Assembly: GCF_002746455.1 (NCBI RefSeq)
Contig: NZ_NWUW01000003.1
Location: 186,001-250,000, forward strand
DNA length: 64,000 nt
DNA from: Bacillus fungorum
GTDB lineage: Bacteria; Bacillota; Bacilli; Bacillales; Bacillaceae_G
Reading direction: 5' to 3'
Shown here: in pieces, positions 9,223 through 17,277 of the stretch
Numbering within the stretch: the first letter of the stretch is position 1
Layout of the letters: each line of letters opens with the position of its first letter
Notes under the pieces: generated by a model
Told to the model about the DNA's origin: nothing
The model's input: the letters and a program-made list of their open reading frames with translations, nothing else
Databases searched by the model: none
Made by a program: the position numbers and the translations under genes

Positions 9223-10002
9223 ATGAATAAGGATAAAAAGTTTTCTATTGGAGAATTCTCAAAAAAAACGGGAATATCAATTCCTACTTTGCATTACTAT
9301 GATGAAATCGGGTTATTACAACCAGAAAAGAATCCTTCTTCAGGGCACCGCATTTATAAGTATCAAGATATTATAACCTTACAAAAAATTTTAAGTCTAA
9401 AATTTCTAGGCTATAGTCTAGATAAAGTCGCTAATTTGTTACACGAAACAAGTTTTAGCGTTGATTTGAATGAAAGTTTGTCTCTCCATTTACAAGTGTT
9501 AGAAAGAGAACAAGAGCAAATTGAGCAATCAATACAAGCAATTAAAAGAGTAATGAAGTTAGTTGAAGAGGAAGAAGAGGTAGATAGTACTGTATTATTT
9601 AGTCTTATTTACGGTATGAATACAGAACATACATACAAAGAATGGATGAAACGTCATGAGTTAACGGATATCGTGGAAGAATTATCAAAGAAACCAGAAG
9701 AAGATAAAGCTGCCTTGGATAAAACGTTTATTCAATTGTCTAACAAGGTTAAACAATTATATGGTAAACCAGTAGAGGATTCGAAAGTACAAGAGATGAT
9801 TAAGGAATATATAGAAGAGTCCTTTTCATTTCTTAATGAAGATTTGATACAAAAGTTAGCTAATACCAGTGTGGAAGAACTGGATATGCAAGAGCTTGAA
9901 AATATGATACCTTCGCCTTTCGCAGAAGATGAACAAAAATGGCTTAATCAAGCGATGGAATATTATATGAAACAAGTAGAAATGGAAGAGGGGGAGATTT
10001 AA
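9223..10002 (+). CDS. MerR family regulator with TipAS-like effector domain
   Basis: A 259-residue MerR regulator. The winged helix lies at about 6-75 (FSIGEFSKKTGISIPTLHYY, then DEIGLLQP), followed by a coiled-coil dimerisation helix (about 85-120). The C-terminal domain (about 130-259) looks like a TipAS-type antibiotic-binding domain, which would let it sense amphipathic drugs. GGGGGAT precedes the ATG. Its own promoter has MerR architecture. The next ATG overlaps the stop (TAATGAG) but opens only 14 codons, so a coupled downstream gene may have been lost. Confidence 0.88.
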   Translation: MNKDKKFSIGEFSKKTGISIPTLHYYDEIGLLQPEKNPSSGHRIYKYQDIITLQKILSLKFLGYSLDKVANLLHETSFSVDLNESLSLHLQVLEREQEQIEQSIQAIKRVMKLVEEEEEVDSTVLFSLIYGMNTEHTYKEWMKRHELTDIVEELSKKPEEDKAALDKTFIQLSNKVKQLYGKPVEDSKVQEMIKEYIEESFSFLNEDLIQKLANTSVEELDMQELENMIPSPFAEDEQKWLNQAMEYYMKQVEMEEGEI

Positions 10003-10108
10003 TGAGCAATTGTAGGTGGTTTAACTTCATCGAAATAATGCTGTAGACCTTTCATTGAAGAAGGGGAATATTGGGGGAAATATGTTTGTTATTGCTTTAT
10101 TCAGAAGA

Positions 10109-10150
10109 AAAAAACGCTTATACTTCATGTTGGAAGCATAAGCGTTTTTT
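10109..10150. terminator. Bidirectional intrinsic terminator
   Basis: AAAAAACGCTTAT and ATAAGCGTTTTTT form a perfect 13-bp stem with a 16-nt loop. It lies between the MerR gene and the convergent DNA-alkylation-repair pseudogene. Confidence 0.92.
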
Positions 10151-10161
10151 GTTTAAAATAC

Positions 10162-10471
10162 TCAAAAATAAAAATCCTTTGGTAAAGTATCATTCTTTAT
10201 TACCGTTCTTAACCCATATTTTATAATCCAAGGGTTAACAGAAAGTTTGTTATCTCGTAATTGCTGCATTAAAATCTTTTTGTAAAGCATTGTGTAATTC
10301 ATCTGCAATTACCTCAATACGTTGTTTTAACTCTAAATTTTTAACTTTATATGTTACAGAATCCACAAAGATTCTTTTAGAAAAATTAGGATCGTGTTTA
10401 CAAATAGAATCAGCTATTTTCTCTGCTAATTCTTCGCTAAATAAAAATTTTAACGGAACATATTTACCCAT
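10162..10471 (-). pseudogene. DNA alkylation repair gene (AlkC/AlkD-like) with internal deletion
   Basis: The minus-strand frame from 10471 encodes 73 residues beginning MGKYVPLKFLFSEELAEKI and including LELKQRIEVIADEL, typical of the N-terminus of HEAT-like DNA alkylation repair proteins. It stops at 10250. About 20 bp on, in another frame, comes WIIKYGLRTVIKNDTLPKDF and a TGA at 10162, matching the family's C-terminal W-I-I-R-H-R-T-LIK element. The middle of a gene that should be over 200 codons is missing. AAGGTG precedes the ATG, so the short N-terminal fragment may still be translated. Confidence 0.75.
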
Positions 10472-10504
10472 TTTTTCACCTTAGTGGTCAAATAAAAGCA
10501 ATTT

Positions 10505-10810
10505 TTATTTTTTAATCGACAATCCATAAACTAAAGTCTCACTCGGAGTCGTAATACTAAAACCTGTCGTCTTATAATCAAGTTTTACCGTATCACCAGT
10601 GTAATCTTTCGTAAATGAATCCATTTGTACGATAAGGTCTGCATCTTCGTATACAACATCATCTGCAATATATGTATCCCAAATTAAATCGACATCAACG
10701 AAAATACTACAAGAGTTTGTCATTGTTCCTCTAATGCGAACGCTTTTTTTATCTTCACGTTCTAGTCTATGTATAGCTGCTTTTGCTTCATCAGTAATGC
10801 GAATGTTCAT
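10505..10810 (-). CDS. HesB/IscA-like (Fe-S biosynthesis-type) protein, 101 aa
   Basis: A small soluble protein of the HesB/YadR/YfhF (Fe-S_biosyn) fold family. It starts MNIRITDEAKAAIHRL and ends FSITTPSETLVYGLSIKK. Of the three conserved cysteines of true A-type carriers, only one is seen, in TNSCSIFVD, so it is probably a divergent member without a confirmed iron-sulfur role. The ATG at 10810 follows AAAGGTTGGGA; longer in-frame extensions upstream have no binding site. It is flanked by the permease terminator upstream. Confidence 0.78.
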   Translation of the reverse strand: MNIRITDEAKAAIHRLEREDKKSVRIRGTMTNSCSIFVDVDLIWDTYIADDVVYEDADLIVQMDSFTKDYTGDTVKLDYKTTGFSITTPSETLVYGLSIKK

Positions 10811-10887
10811 GGAATCCCAACCTTTATATATATTTCCTTTATTATTGCAAAAACAGAAGAAATAGGGAAGTAAAGAGGTTTGTAATA

Positions 10888-10920
10888 AAAAACGAGCAAA
10901 CAAATTTGTTTGCTCGTTTC
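10888..10920 (-). terminator. Terminator downstream of lysP
   Basis: AAACGAGCAAACAAA and TTTGTTTGCTCGTTT form a perfect 15-bp palindrome with no loop spacer. It lies just after the permease stop on the minus strand. Confidence 0.85.
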
Positions 10921-10923
10921 ACT

Positions 10924-12390
10924 TTATTTTAGTTCACATTTATCAAGTGGAATGACTTTTGTTTTCTTTGTAAATTTATATCCTAACCATAATACTAGGA
11001 AAAGTGGTAAACCGATGTAAGAAACGAGTACACCGTTCCAATCGATTGATTCACCCATAAATGCGCCGTAGTTTTGACCTGAAATTACGATGACGCAAAG
11101 TGTAAATGCGAAGAGTGGTCCGAACGGGAACCATTTTGCTCTATATGGTAAGTCTTTTAAATCTTTTCCTTGTGCAATATATGCTTTACGGAAACGGTAA
11201 TGACTAATTGCGATTCCGACCCAAGCGATAAAACCAGACATTCCTGATGCATTTAATAACCAAATGTATACAACACCGTCACCGAATAAAGAAGCAATGA
11301 AAGCGATACTACCGACAATTGATGTTACGATTAACGCGTTAACAGGTACACCGCGGCTATCTAATTTACCAAGAAACTTTGGTGCTTTTCCTTGGCGAGC
11401 TAAATCCCAAAGCATACGAGTTGATGCATACATACCAGAGTTACCAGCAGATAGTACTGCCGTTAAAATAACAGCGTTCATAACAGAAGCAGCAAAGGCA
11501 ACGCCCGCTTTTTCAAAAATAAGTGTAAATGGACTTACTGTTACATCACTTGCGGCAAGGCTTTCAGTTGTATAAGGAATTAATAAACCGATAACGAGAA
11601 TCGCAAGGATATAGAATAAAAGAATACGCCAAAAGATTGAACGAATTGCTTTCGGAATATTACGTTCTGGATCAGAAGTTTCACCAGCAGCTACCCCAAG
11701 CAATTCAGTTCCTTGGAATGAGAAACCAGCTGCCATAAATACACCTATAATTGCCATGATACCGCCGTTAAATGGTGCATCTGCAACTGTGAAGTTTTTG
11801 AAGCCAACAGTTTCGCCACCCATAATTCCGAAAATCATCATAAAGCCGACAATTAAAAAGATAATAATAGTAACTACTTTAATAAGTGCGAACCAATATT
11901 CAGATTCACCAAACCCTTTAACAGATAAGTAGTTTAAAAGGAAAATAATAGCTAAACATAATCCGCTCCAAATGAGGGAAGGGGTATCTGGGAACCAAAA
12001 TTTCATAATTAATGTTACAGCCGCTAGTTCAGCAGCAATAGTAATTGCCCAGTTATACCAATAGTTCCATCCAAGTGCAAAGCCAAGTGATGGATCAACA
12101 AACTTTGTTGCGTACGTACTAAAAGATCCAGTAACAGGCATGTAAGCTGCGAGTTCAGCTAAGCTTGTCATTAAAAAGTAAACCATAATTCCAATTGCGG
12201 CGTATGCAACTAACGCACCACCAGGTCCAGCTGTATGGATGACACCACCGCTGGCAAGAAATAGTCCGGTACCAATTGTACCACCGAGAGAAATCATCGT
12301 AAGGTGCCTTGATTTTAGACCACGTCTTAATTCACCTTTTCCTTTTGTAGTTTCTGTTTTAGAGGTAGTTTGATTCGTTGCGCTATTCAT
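10924..12390 (-). CDS. lysP: Lysine-specific amino acid permease
   Basis: A 488-residue APC-superfamily permease with about 12 membrane segments. The motif SLGGTIGTGLFLASGG near residue 34 and the segments MVYFLMTSLAELAAYMP and GFALGWNYWYNWA closely resemble LysP. The specificity is supported independently by the lysine riboswitch in its leader. The ATG at 12390 follows AGGAGTG; a longer frame to 12495 runs into the riboswitch terminator and is not coding. It is monocistronic. Expression should fall when intracellular lysine is high. Confidence 0.93.
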   Translation of the reverse strand: MNSATNQTTSKTETTKGKGELRRGLKSRHLTMISLGGTIGTGLFLASGGVIHTAGPGGALVAYAAIGIMVYFLMTSLAELAAYMPVTGSFSTYATKFVDPSLGFALGWNYWYNWAITIAAELAAVTLIMKFWFPDTPSLIWSGLCLAIIFLLNYLSVKGFGESEYWFALIKVVTIIIFLIVGFMMIFGIMGGETVGFKNFTVADAPFNGGIMAIIGVFMAAGFSFQGTELLGVAAGETSDPERNIPKAIRSIFWRILLFYILAILVIGLLIPYTTESLAASDVTVSPFTLIFEKAGVAFAASVMNAVILTAVLSAGNSGMYASTRMLWDLARQGKAPKFLGKLDSRGVPVNALIVTSIVGSIAFIASLFGDGVVYIWLLNASGMSGFIAWVGIAISHYRFRKAYIAQGKDLKDLPYRAKWFPFGPLFAFTLCVIVISGQNYGAFMGESIDWNGVLVSYIGLPLFLVLWLGYKFTKKTKVIPLDKCELK

Positions 12391-12441
12391 GTTCAACACT
12401 CCTTTTCTTGTAAGATAGGAAGGAGCGGGGGAGAAAAATAC

Positions 12442-12467
12442 AAAAAACCGCCAAAGGAATTTGGCGG
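12442..12467 (-). terminator. Riboswitch-controlled terminator of lysP leader
   Basis: On the minus strand, CCGCCAAA-TTCC-TTTGGCGG is followed by TTTTTT. It stands between the L-box aptamer and the lysP ribosome binding site, the expected expression platform for lysine-dependent termination. Confidence 0.88.
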
Positions 12468-12508
12468 AACGTTTCACAAATAACCACCCCATCATACCCT
12501 TCCGTTAA

Positions 12509-12692
12509 GATAGCACCCCACGTTTACACGGTAATTTTGTAAACGTGACAGTTCTGTTCCTTTCGGAGACAGCCCCAGCTCATATTTCCAGAGAAGAAAT
12601 ATAAACTTCGGCAACTTTTCCTTTCAAACGGAGTCAGCTGACATTCTCTGTGTCTCGTCCGTTTTACTCTTAAAAGTCGCAACCTCTACCTC
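12509..12692 (-). ncRNA. Lysine riboswitch (L box)
   Basis: Read on the minus strand, the leader contains the L-box landmarks in order. These are GAGGTTGCGACTTTTAAGAG, GTCAGCTGACTCCGTTTGAA, AAGGAAAAGTTGCCGAAG, the GAGCTGGGGCTGTC segment, and GTGGGGTGCTATCTT closing the P1 helix. Strong arms such as CACGTTTAC / GTAAACGTG form side helices. A terminator and lysP follow. In the family, lysine binding favours termination. Confidence 0.93.
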
Positions 12693-13018
12693 ATCGGATT
12701 GATGAGGATTTATATATTGCTAAGATTTTTAATATATGGCAATTGTAATGACTTTCTGAATATATTGCAAGATATTTTGTTAGGAAAAGTCAAAAAATAT
12801 CGGTTATTGTTTAGGAAACGCTTGCAAAACTCCACCCGAACCTACTATTATGTAACAATAAGCAAAGAAAAAATTGTTATACAAATGTTTCGCAAAAAAT
12901 ATTGAAAAACCCTTCAAAAATTAAAAGAAAATTCAGAAAATATAATTCGACATTCATAATAAGGTCATATTTTTTGTTATAATTAGAGTAACGTTTAAGT
13001 AAAAAAGGGGAAATCAAA
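12693..13018. other. Intergenic region between lysP leader and GNAT gene
   Basis: This A+T-rich stretch must hold the promoter of the lysP transcript (minus strand) and the promoter of the GNAT gene (plus strand; TATAAT at about 12978). A plus-strand ORF at 12699-12905 overlaps the base of the riboswitch, has no ribosome binding site and resembles no family, so I do not call it. Confidence 0.5.
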
Positions 13019-13468
13019 ATGAAATTAGAAACAGAAAGGCTCTATATAATGCCGTGCACGGAAGAGAGTATTCACGTTGCTAACGAGCAAGGATATAATA
13101 GTGGACCACATATTGTAGGGCATGTAGAAAATGTAAAACAGGATGCGACTTTATTACCTTGGGGCGCCTGGTATGTCATTCGAAAAGAAGATGATGTCGT
13201 TCTAGGTGATATAGGGTTTAAAGGAAAACCAAATGAGGAACATACAGTAGAAGTGGGTTACGGATTTATTGAGAAATATTGGAATAAAGGGTATGCGACA
13301 GAAGCTGTAAGAGAATTAATAAACTGGGCTTTTCAAACTGGAGAGGTAGAAATGATTATTGCGGAGACACTTCTTGAAAACGAAAGCTCGATTCGTGTAT
13401 TAGAGAAATTACATATGAAGAGAATGGGTACTACAGAAACAATGATTAATTGGAAAATAGAAAAATAA
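13019..13468 (+). CDS. GNAT family N-acetyltransferase (RimJ/RimL-like)
   Basis: A 149-residue acetyl-CoA-dependent acetyltransferase. It begins KLETERLYIMPCTEES as in the Acetyltransf_3 group. It has the beta4 segment VEVGYGFIEKYWNKGYATEAVREL carrying the acetyl-CoA loop, then ENESSIRVLEKLHMKRMG. AAAGGGG precedes the ATG. The gene is alone, ending at a bidirectional terminator facing the TSUP transporter. The substrate cannot be told from sequence. Confidence 0.87.
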   Translation: MKLETERLYIMPCTEESIHVANEQGYNSGPHIVGHVENVKQDATLLPWGAWYVIRKEDDVVLGDIGFKGKPNEEHTVEVGYGFIEKYWNKGYATEAVRELINWAFQTGEVEMIIAETLLENESSIRVLEKLHMKRMGTTETMINWKIEK

Positions 13469-13503
13469 AAAATACCGCTCGAAGTATATCGGGCGGTATT
13501 TTT
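13467..13503. terminator. Bidirectional intrinsic terminator
   Basis: AAAAAATACCGC and GCGGTATTTTT arms close a hairpin between the GNAT and TSUP genes; T tracts are present on both strands. Confidence 0.9.
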
Positions 13504-13507
13504 ATCG

Positions 13508-14410
13508 TTAAGGTAGCATTTGTTTTTGATCATTCGGATATCCAGCTGTCGATGCGTTAGAGCGATTGGAATGATTACGAACAGCAATGAAAATAGAAAT
13601 AATAACGACAAGACCAACTGCCACGTAAGAAAGCGAAATAATAGTTGGATCCACTTTAAATGTAGTAAGCAGTGTACGAATATTTGTAAAGATAATAAGG
13701 CCACCAACTAATACGCCAAGTAAATGAGAAGGAACAATGCGTACTAGCCATGCAGCGATTGGTGCCGCCACAATACCACCTAGCATGAGAGAAAATACCC
13801 AAACCCAGCTTACTTGTTCCCAGCCAAGTGAAATGAAAAATCCGATTGTTGCAGCGAGTGAAACAGGAAACTCACTCGTATCTACAGATCCGATAACTTT
13901 TCTAGCTTCGTTTCCTCTTGCTAAAAGTACAGGTGTCGTAATTGGACCCCAGCCACCACCACCAGTTGAATCAACGAATCCAGCGAATAAGCCAAGCGGA
14001 ACAAGCTGTTTGGCAGACATACGTTTATTTGAAGTGACAATTTGTTTTTGAATGATGAATCGTAATAAAATATAAACTCCTAAAGTAAATAAAAAGACGG
14101 AAATGTACGGTTTAATTATATCACCAGGTAAATTACTTAAAAAACATGCCCCAACAAATGCACCAATTGCTCCCGGTAATGTAAGCCTGGAAACGGTATA
14201 TTTATCAACGTTTCCAAATTTGATGTGAGATGCACCAGAAGCCGCGGTTGTAACGACTTCAGCTAAGTGAACAGAAGCGGAAGCGACGGCTGGTGCGATA
14301 CCAAACATTAGTAAAAGCGAGGTAGATGTTACCCCGTACGCCATTCCAAGCGCTCCATCGATTAATTGAGCGAAAAATCCAATAATAGCAAAGACAATTA
14401 ATTTCTGCAT
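13508..14410 (-). CDS. TSUP family transporter (TauE/SafE-type)
   Basis: A 300-residue membrane protein with about eight helices and the two-fold TauE/SafE repeat: the GFFAQLIDGALGMAYGV segment near the N-terminus, and GLFAGFVDSTGGGGWGP in the second half. The family exports or imports small anions, often sulfur compounds such as sulfite or sulfoacetate. The ATG at 14410 follows GGGGGATT; an upstream extension to 14536 is noncoding leader. The leader carries a terminator-like hairpin at 14437-14474, so expression may be attenuated. Confidence 0.9.
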   Translation of the reverse strand: MQKLIVFAIIGFFAQLIDGALGMAYGVTSTSLLLMFGIAPAVASASVHLAEVVTTAASGASHIKFGNVDKYTVSRLTLPGAIGAFVGACFLSNLPGDIIKPYISVFLFTLGVYILLRFIIQKQIVTSNKRMSAKQLVPLGLFAGFVDSTGGGGWGPITTPVLLARGNEARKVIGSVDTSEFPVSLAATIGFFISLGWEQVSWVWVFSLMLGGIVAAPIAAWLVRIVPSHLLGVLVGGLIIFTNIRTLLTTFKVDPTIISLSYVAVGLVVIISIFIAVRNHSNRSNASTAGYPNDQKQMLP

Positions 14411-14436
14411 AAATAATCCCCCTGTAATAATAAATG

Positions 14437-14474
14437 AAAAAGGCACCTTTCCTGTATGAGAAAAGTGCCTTTGG
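14437..14474 (-). terminator. Terminator-like hairpin in TSUP leader
   Basis: On the minus strand AAAGGCAC pairs with GTGCCTTT, extended by CTTTT/AAAG pairs, and is followed by TTTTTC. It lies between the promoter (14507-14536) and the ribosome binding site, so it could act as an attenuator. No ligand-binding fold is recognised. Confidence 0.65.
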
Positions 14475-14506
14475 TTTTTCCAATCAGCAATAATTAAATT
14501 TGTTTC

Positions 14507-14536
14507 ATTATAATACATATTAATCGTATAAATCAA
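14507..14536 (-). promoter_or_regulatory. Predicted sigma-A promoter of TSUP gene
   Basis: On the minus strand, TTGATT (14536-14531) and TATAAT (14512-14507) are separated by 18 bp. The predicted start leaves a leader of about 90 nt that contains the hairpin at 14437-14474. Confidence 0.65.
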
Positions 14537-14616
14537 CTAGGTTTTAAAGTTTTTTGAATTGAATGAAAGAAAAATAAAATATACAATAAAAGGATGGAGA
14601 GAAAGGGGAGAAAGAC

Positions 14617-15414
14617 ATGTTACGATTTGATCATCTTGTTCACGTAGTGCATTGTACACCGGAAGAAGCGGCAAAACAAATGCAGGATCGTGGGTTTCAT
14701 ACTGCACTAGGGGGAGAGCATACGAACTGGGGTACTTGGAATAGTTTATGTTATTTTGATTTATCATATATAGAATTTTTAGCGGTTCACCATGAAGAAA
14801 AAGCGAAAAAAGCAGACAATCCGTTAGTACAAGAAACGGTAGTGAAATTACAAGATGGAGAAGGTATGCTACAAATCGCAATTCGAACAGATGCAATTGA
14901 AGAGCTAGCAGTAAAGTTTAGTAAGCATGGTTTGCATACGATAGGACCATTTGAAGGGAAACGTATGAGAAAAGATGGCCGCCTTTTACAATGGAAAATG
15001 TTATTTGTAAAGCAAGAAGAGAACGGACCGAAATTACCTTTCTTTATACAGTGGAATGAAACGGACGAAGAAAGAAGAAACGATTTACGCAACATTGGGA
15101 CGATTACTGAACATAAAAACAAAGTAAAACAAATTAAAACAATCCATTACGCAGTAAAAAATGTTCGAGAAACGGTGCGGAAATGGAAAGAAACAATGGA
15201 GCTAACTGCAAGCTCAGTCGTAAAAAATGAAAAATGGAATGCCAAGTGTCAAAGCGTATCGTTTGGTGACATTCATGTACAGTTTTGCGAACCAATTGGA
15301 GAGGGGTTAGTACTAGAACGTTTGAAGAATTGTGGTGAATATCCATTTGCAGTAGAATTTAAAGGAGAAAATAAACGAGAGCATGAAGTGTTAGGTAGTT
15401 TGTACATATATTAA
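14617..15414 (+). CDS. VOC / glyoxalase-like domain protein
   Basis: A 265-residue soluble protein that opens MLRFDHLVHVVHCTPEEAA, typical of Glyoxalase_3 (PF13468-type) proteins. A second, weaker VOC-like half starts at about residue 175 (IKTIHYAVKNVRETVRKWKE). Metal-binding His residues may lie in the first strand. The reaction is unknown. GGGGAGAAAGAC precedes the ATG. It is the first gene of a three-gene run with an APH-like kinase 14 bp downstream and a phosphoesterase. Confidence 0.85.
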   Translation: MLRFDHLVHVVHCTPEEAAKQMQDRGFHTALGGEHTNWGTWNSLCYFDLSYIEFLAVHHEEKAKKADNPLVQETVVKLQDGEGMLQIAIRTDAIEELAVKFSKHGLHTIGPFEGKRMRKDGRLLQWKMLFVKQEENGPKLPFFIQWNETDEERRNDLRNIGTITEHKNKVKQIKTIHYAVKNVRETVRKWKETMELTASSVVKNEKWNAKCQSVSFGDIHVQFCEPIGEGLVLERLKNCGEYPFAVEFKGENKREHEVLGSLYIY

Positions 15415-15428
15415 TAGAGGTGAATGGC

Positions 15429-16367
15429 TTGGAAGAAATGCTTAGAGAGATAGAGAGAAAACTAGAATGGCCTCGTATTGTAAAGTGTACAGCTATTTCA
15501 AAAGGTTTTTCACATGAAGAGAAATATAAAATAGAATTAGAAAATAGAGTAACATATTTTGTGAAAGTATGTGATGCTGTTCATTTTGAACGTAAACAAG
15601 AAGAATATACGTATATGAAACAATTAGAGTCATTACATATTCCAACGCCCAAATTAATTCATTTTATAAAACTTGAGGAATTAAATAAATGTGTTCAAGT
15701 ATTTGAATGGGCCCAAGGTGTAAATGGTCAAGAAGGTTTAGGGAAGCTATCGGTGGAGGAACAGTATAATGCAGGAAGAAAAGCTGGAGAAGTATTAAAG
15801 AGGATTCACTCGATAGAAAAAGAAAGCGCAAGTAGTAAATGGGAAACATCTAGATGGAATAAATACGAAAGATACATAGAGGTATTAGCAGATTACGAAG
15901 TGGATTTTCTAAATTTGAAGCCAGTATTAACCTTTGTAGAAAATCATAAAGACTTATTAAAAAATCGTCCAATCACATTTTTACACGATGACTTCCATCC
16001 AGCAAATAGTATGATTCATAATAAGGAATTTATCGTTATCGATTTTGGTGGATATGATTTTGGCGATCCAATACACGATTTTTATAATGTCGCGATTTTT
16101 ACTACAAGAATAAGCAAACCATTTGCGGTTGGACAAGTTCACGGTTATTGCGAAGGCGAACCATCGCTTCATTTTTGGGAACTGTACTCATTATATGCAG
16201 CAATGACATTCCCAGCGGATATCGTATGGACAAACCGAAGCACGCCGCATTTAGTAGATGATATGAAGGAAAGGTTAAAGGGAATTTTAGAAGATCATAA
16301 TCAATTTTCATCCTATATTCCAAAATGGTACCAATCACATCATATAGATATAATAAACAATAAATAA
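15429..16367 (+). CDS. Aminoglycoside phosphotransferase (APH) family kinase
   Basis: A small-molecule kinase-fold protein of about 312 residues. The Brenner motif is FLHDDFHPANSMI and the DFG-like motif is IDFGGYDFGDPIHDF, which together carry the catalytic Asp, Asn and Mg-binding Asp. The start is ambiguous. GTG at 15420 lies inside the AGAGGTG binding site, while TTG at 15429 is properly spaced and is used here. Chromosomal members usually do not confer aminoglycoside resistance; the substrate is unknown. It is cotranscribed with the VOC gene upstream and the phosphoesterase 13 bp downstream. Confidence 0.88.
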   Translation: MEEMLREIERKLEWPRIVKCTAISKGFSHEEKYKIELENRVTYFVKVCDAVHFERKQEEYTYMKQLESLHIPTPKLIHFIKLEELNKCVQVFEWAQGVNGQEGLGKLSVEEQYNAGRKAGEVLKRIHSIEKESASSKWETSRWNKYERYIEVLADYEVDFLNLKPVLTFVENHKDLLKNRPITFLHDDFHPANSMIHNKEFIVIDFGGYDFGDPIHDFYNVAIFTTRISKPFAVGQVHGYCEGEPSLHFWELYSLYAAMTFPADIVWTNRSTPHLVDDMKERLKGILEDHNQFSSYIPKWYQSHHIDIINNK

Positions 16368-16380
16368 CGGAGGGATTCAT

Positions 16381-17124
16381 TTGGATAAAATAGCAGTAAT
16401 TTCAGATATTCACGGAAATATTCCAGCATTAGATTCTGTACTGAAAGATATTAAATTAAGAGGAATTGAGCGCATTATTTGTCTTGGAGATTTAGTTGGA
16501 AAAGGTCCTCATTCCAGTGAAGCAATTGAAATCATTCGTAAAGAATGTGAAGTAGTCGTAATGGGAAATTGGGATGATTTTATTACAAAACCGACTGAAT
16601 TTGAAGCGTTAAAATGGCATCAAAAACAATTATCAGAAGAACAAAATGATTATTTAAGAAGTTTACCATTTTCAATCGAATTCTTTATGAGCGGTAAACT
16701 CATTCGTATGTTCCACGCTTCACCGAGAAGTTTATATGAAAGAATTCAACCGCATGCTTCAAGAGAAGAGCGAGTTAGTATGTTCGAAAATAGCGATCTG
16801 ACGGAAAATATAGAAGGGGAAAGAAAACCAGATGTCGTTTGCTACGGTGACGTTCACCAAGCGTTCGTTCAAAACTTTAGAGGGAAAACACTATGTAATG
16901 CTGGTAGCGTAGGAAATCCTCTTGAAATTACACAAGCTTCTTATTTAATATTTGAAGGAACTTACAACGAAAAAGAAGCAGCGAGCTTTTCCATTCAACT
17001 CGTACGCGTACCGTATGATATTGAATTGGCAATTCAGTTAGCTGAAGAACTAGAAATGCCTGAAATCGAGGAATACAAACAAGAGTTAAGGACTGCATTG
17101 TATAGAGGGTTTAAGGGAAAGTAA
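16381..17124 (+). CDS. Metallophosphoesterase (YfcE/MPP-type)
   Basis: A calcineurin-fold dinuclear metal phosphoesterase of 247 residues. Metal-ligand motifs appear in order: DIHGN (8-12), GDLVGKGPHS, GNWDD, CYGDVHQ and NAGSVGNP. The start is TTG at 16381, preceded by GGAGGG at good spacing. It is third in the VOC-APH-phosphoesterase run. A kinase next to a phosphatase may mean the two act on the same metabolite, but that is inference. Confidence 0.92.
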   Translation: MDKIAVISDIHGNIPALDSVLKDIKLRGIERIICLGDLVGKGPHSSEAIEIIRKECEVVVMGNWDDFITKPTEFEALKWHQKQLSEEQNDYLRSLPFSIEFFMSGKLIRMFHASPRSLYERIQPHASREERVSMFENSDLTENIEGERKPDVVCYGDVHQAFVQNFRGKTLCNAGSVGNPLEITQASYLIFEGTYNEKEAASFSIQLVRVPYDIELAIQLAEELEMPEIEEYKQELRTALYRGFKGK

Positions 17125-17133
17125 GCTAATAAT

Positions 17134-17237
17134 AATATATCAACGATTTTTCAAATATATCTATCATAACTTCAAATATATCGACGATTCGACAAAGGAT
17201 ATCGACTTACCGACAAATAGTAACACGGGTTGTTACT
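17134..17237. repeat. Four degenerate 20-21 bp direct repeats plus a 19-bp palindrome
   Basis: Units start at 17134, 17154, 17175 and 17195. Three begin AATATATC and the fourth AAGGATATC, and each ends in TTCA or GACA; the period is two helical turns. Immediately downstream AGTAACA-CGGGT-TGTTACT is a perfect dyad (17219-17237). They lie between the phosphoesterase and the frameshifted kinase and could be regulatory. Confidence 0.6.
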
Positions 17238-17277
17238 TGTAATTATATTATGTAAACTAAATGTAGGGGGGAATATC

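Noticed and set aside
10001..10045. 14-codon ORF overlapping the MerR stop
   Set aside because: Too short to be a gene; kept only as a hint of a lost downstream gene.
12509..12692. T-box or SAM riboswitch reading of the lysP leader
   Set aside because: No T-box specifier/antiterminator sequence and no S-box core; L-box landmarks are present instead.
12699..12905. 68-codon plus-strand ORF beside the lysine riboswitch
   Set aside because: It overlaps the base of the riboswitch region, has no binding site and no recognisable protein features.
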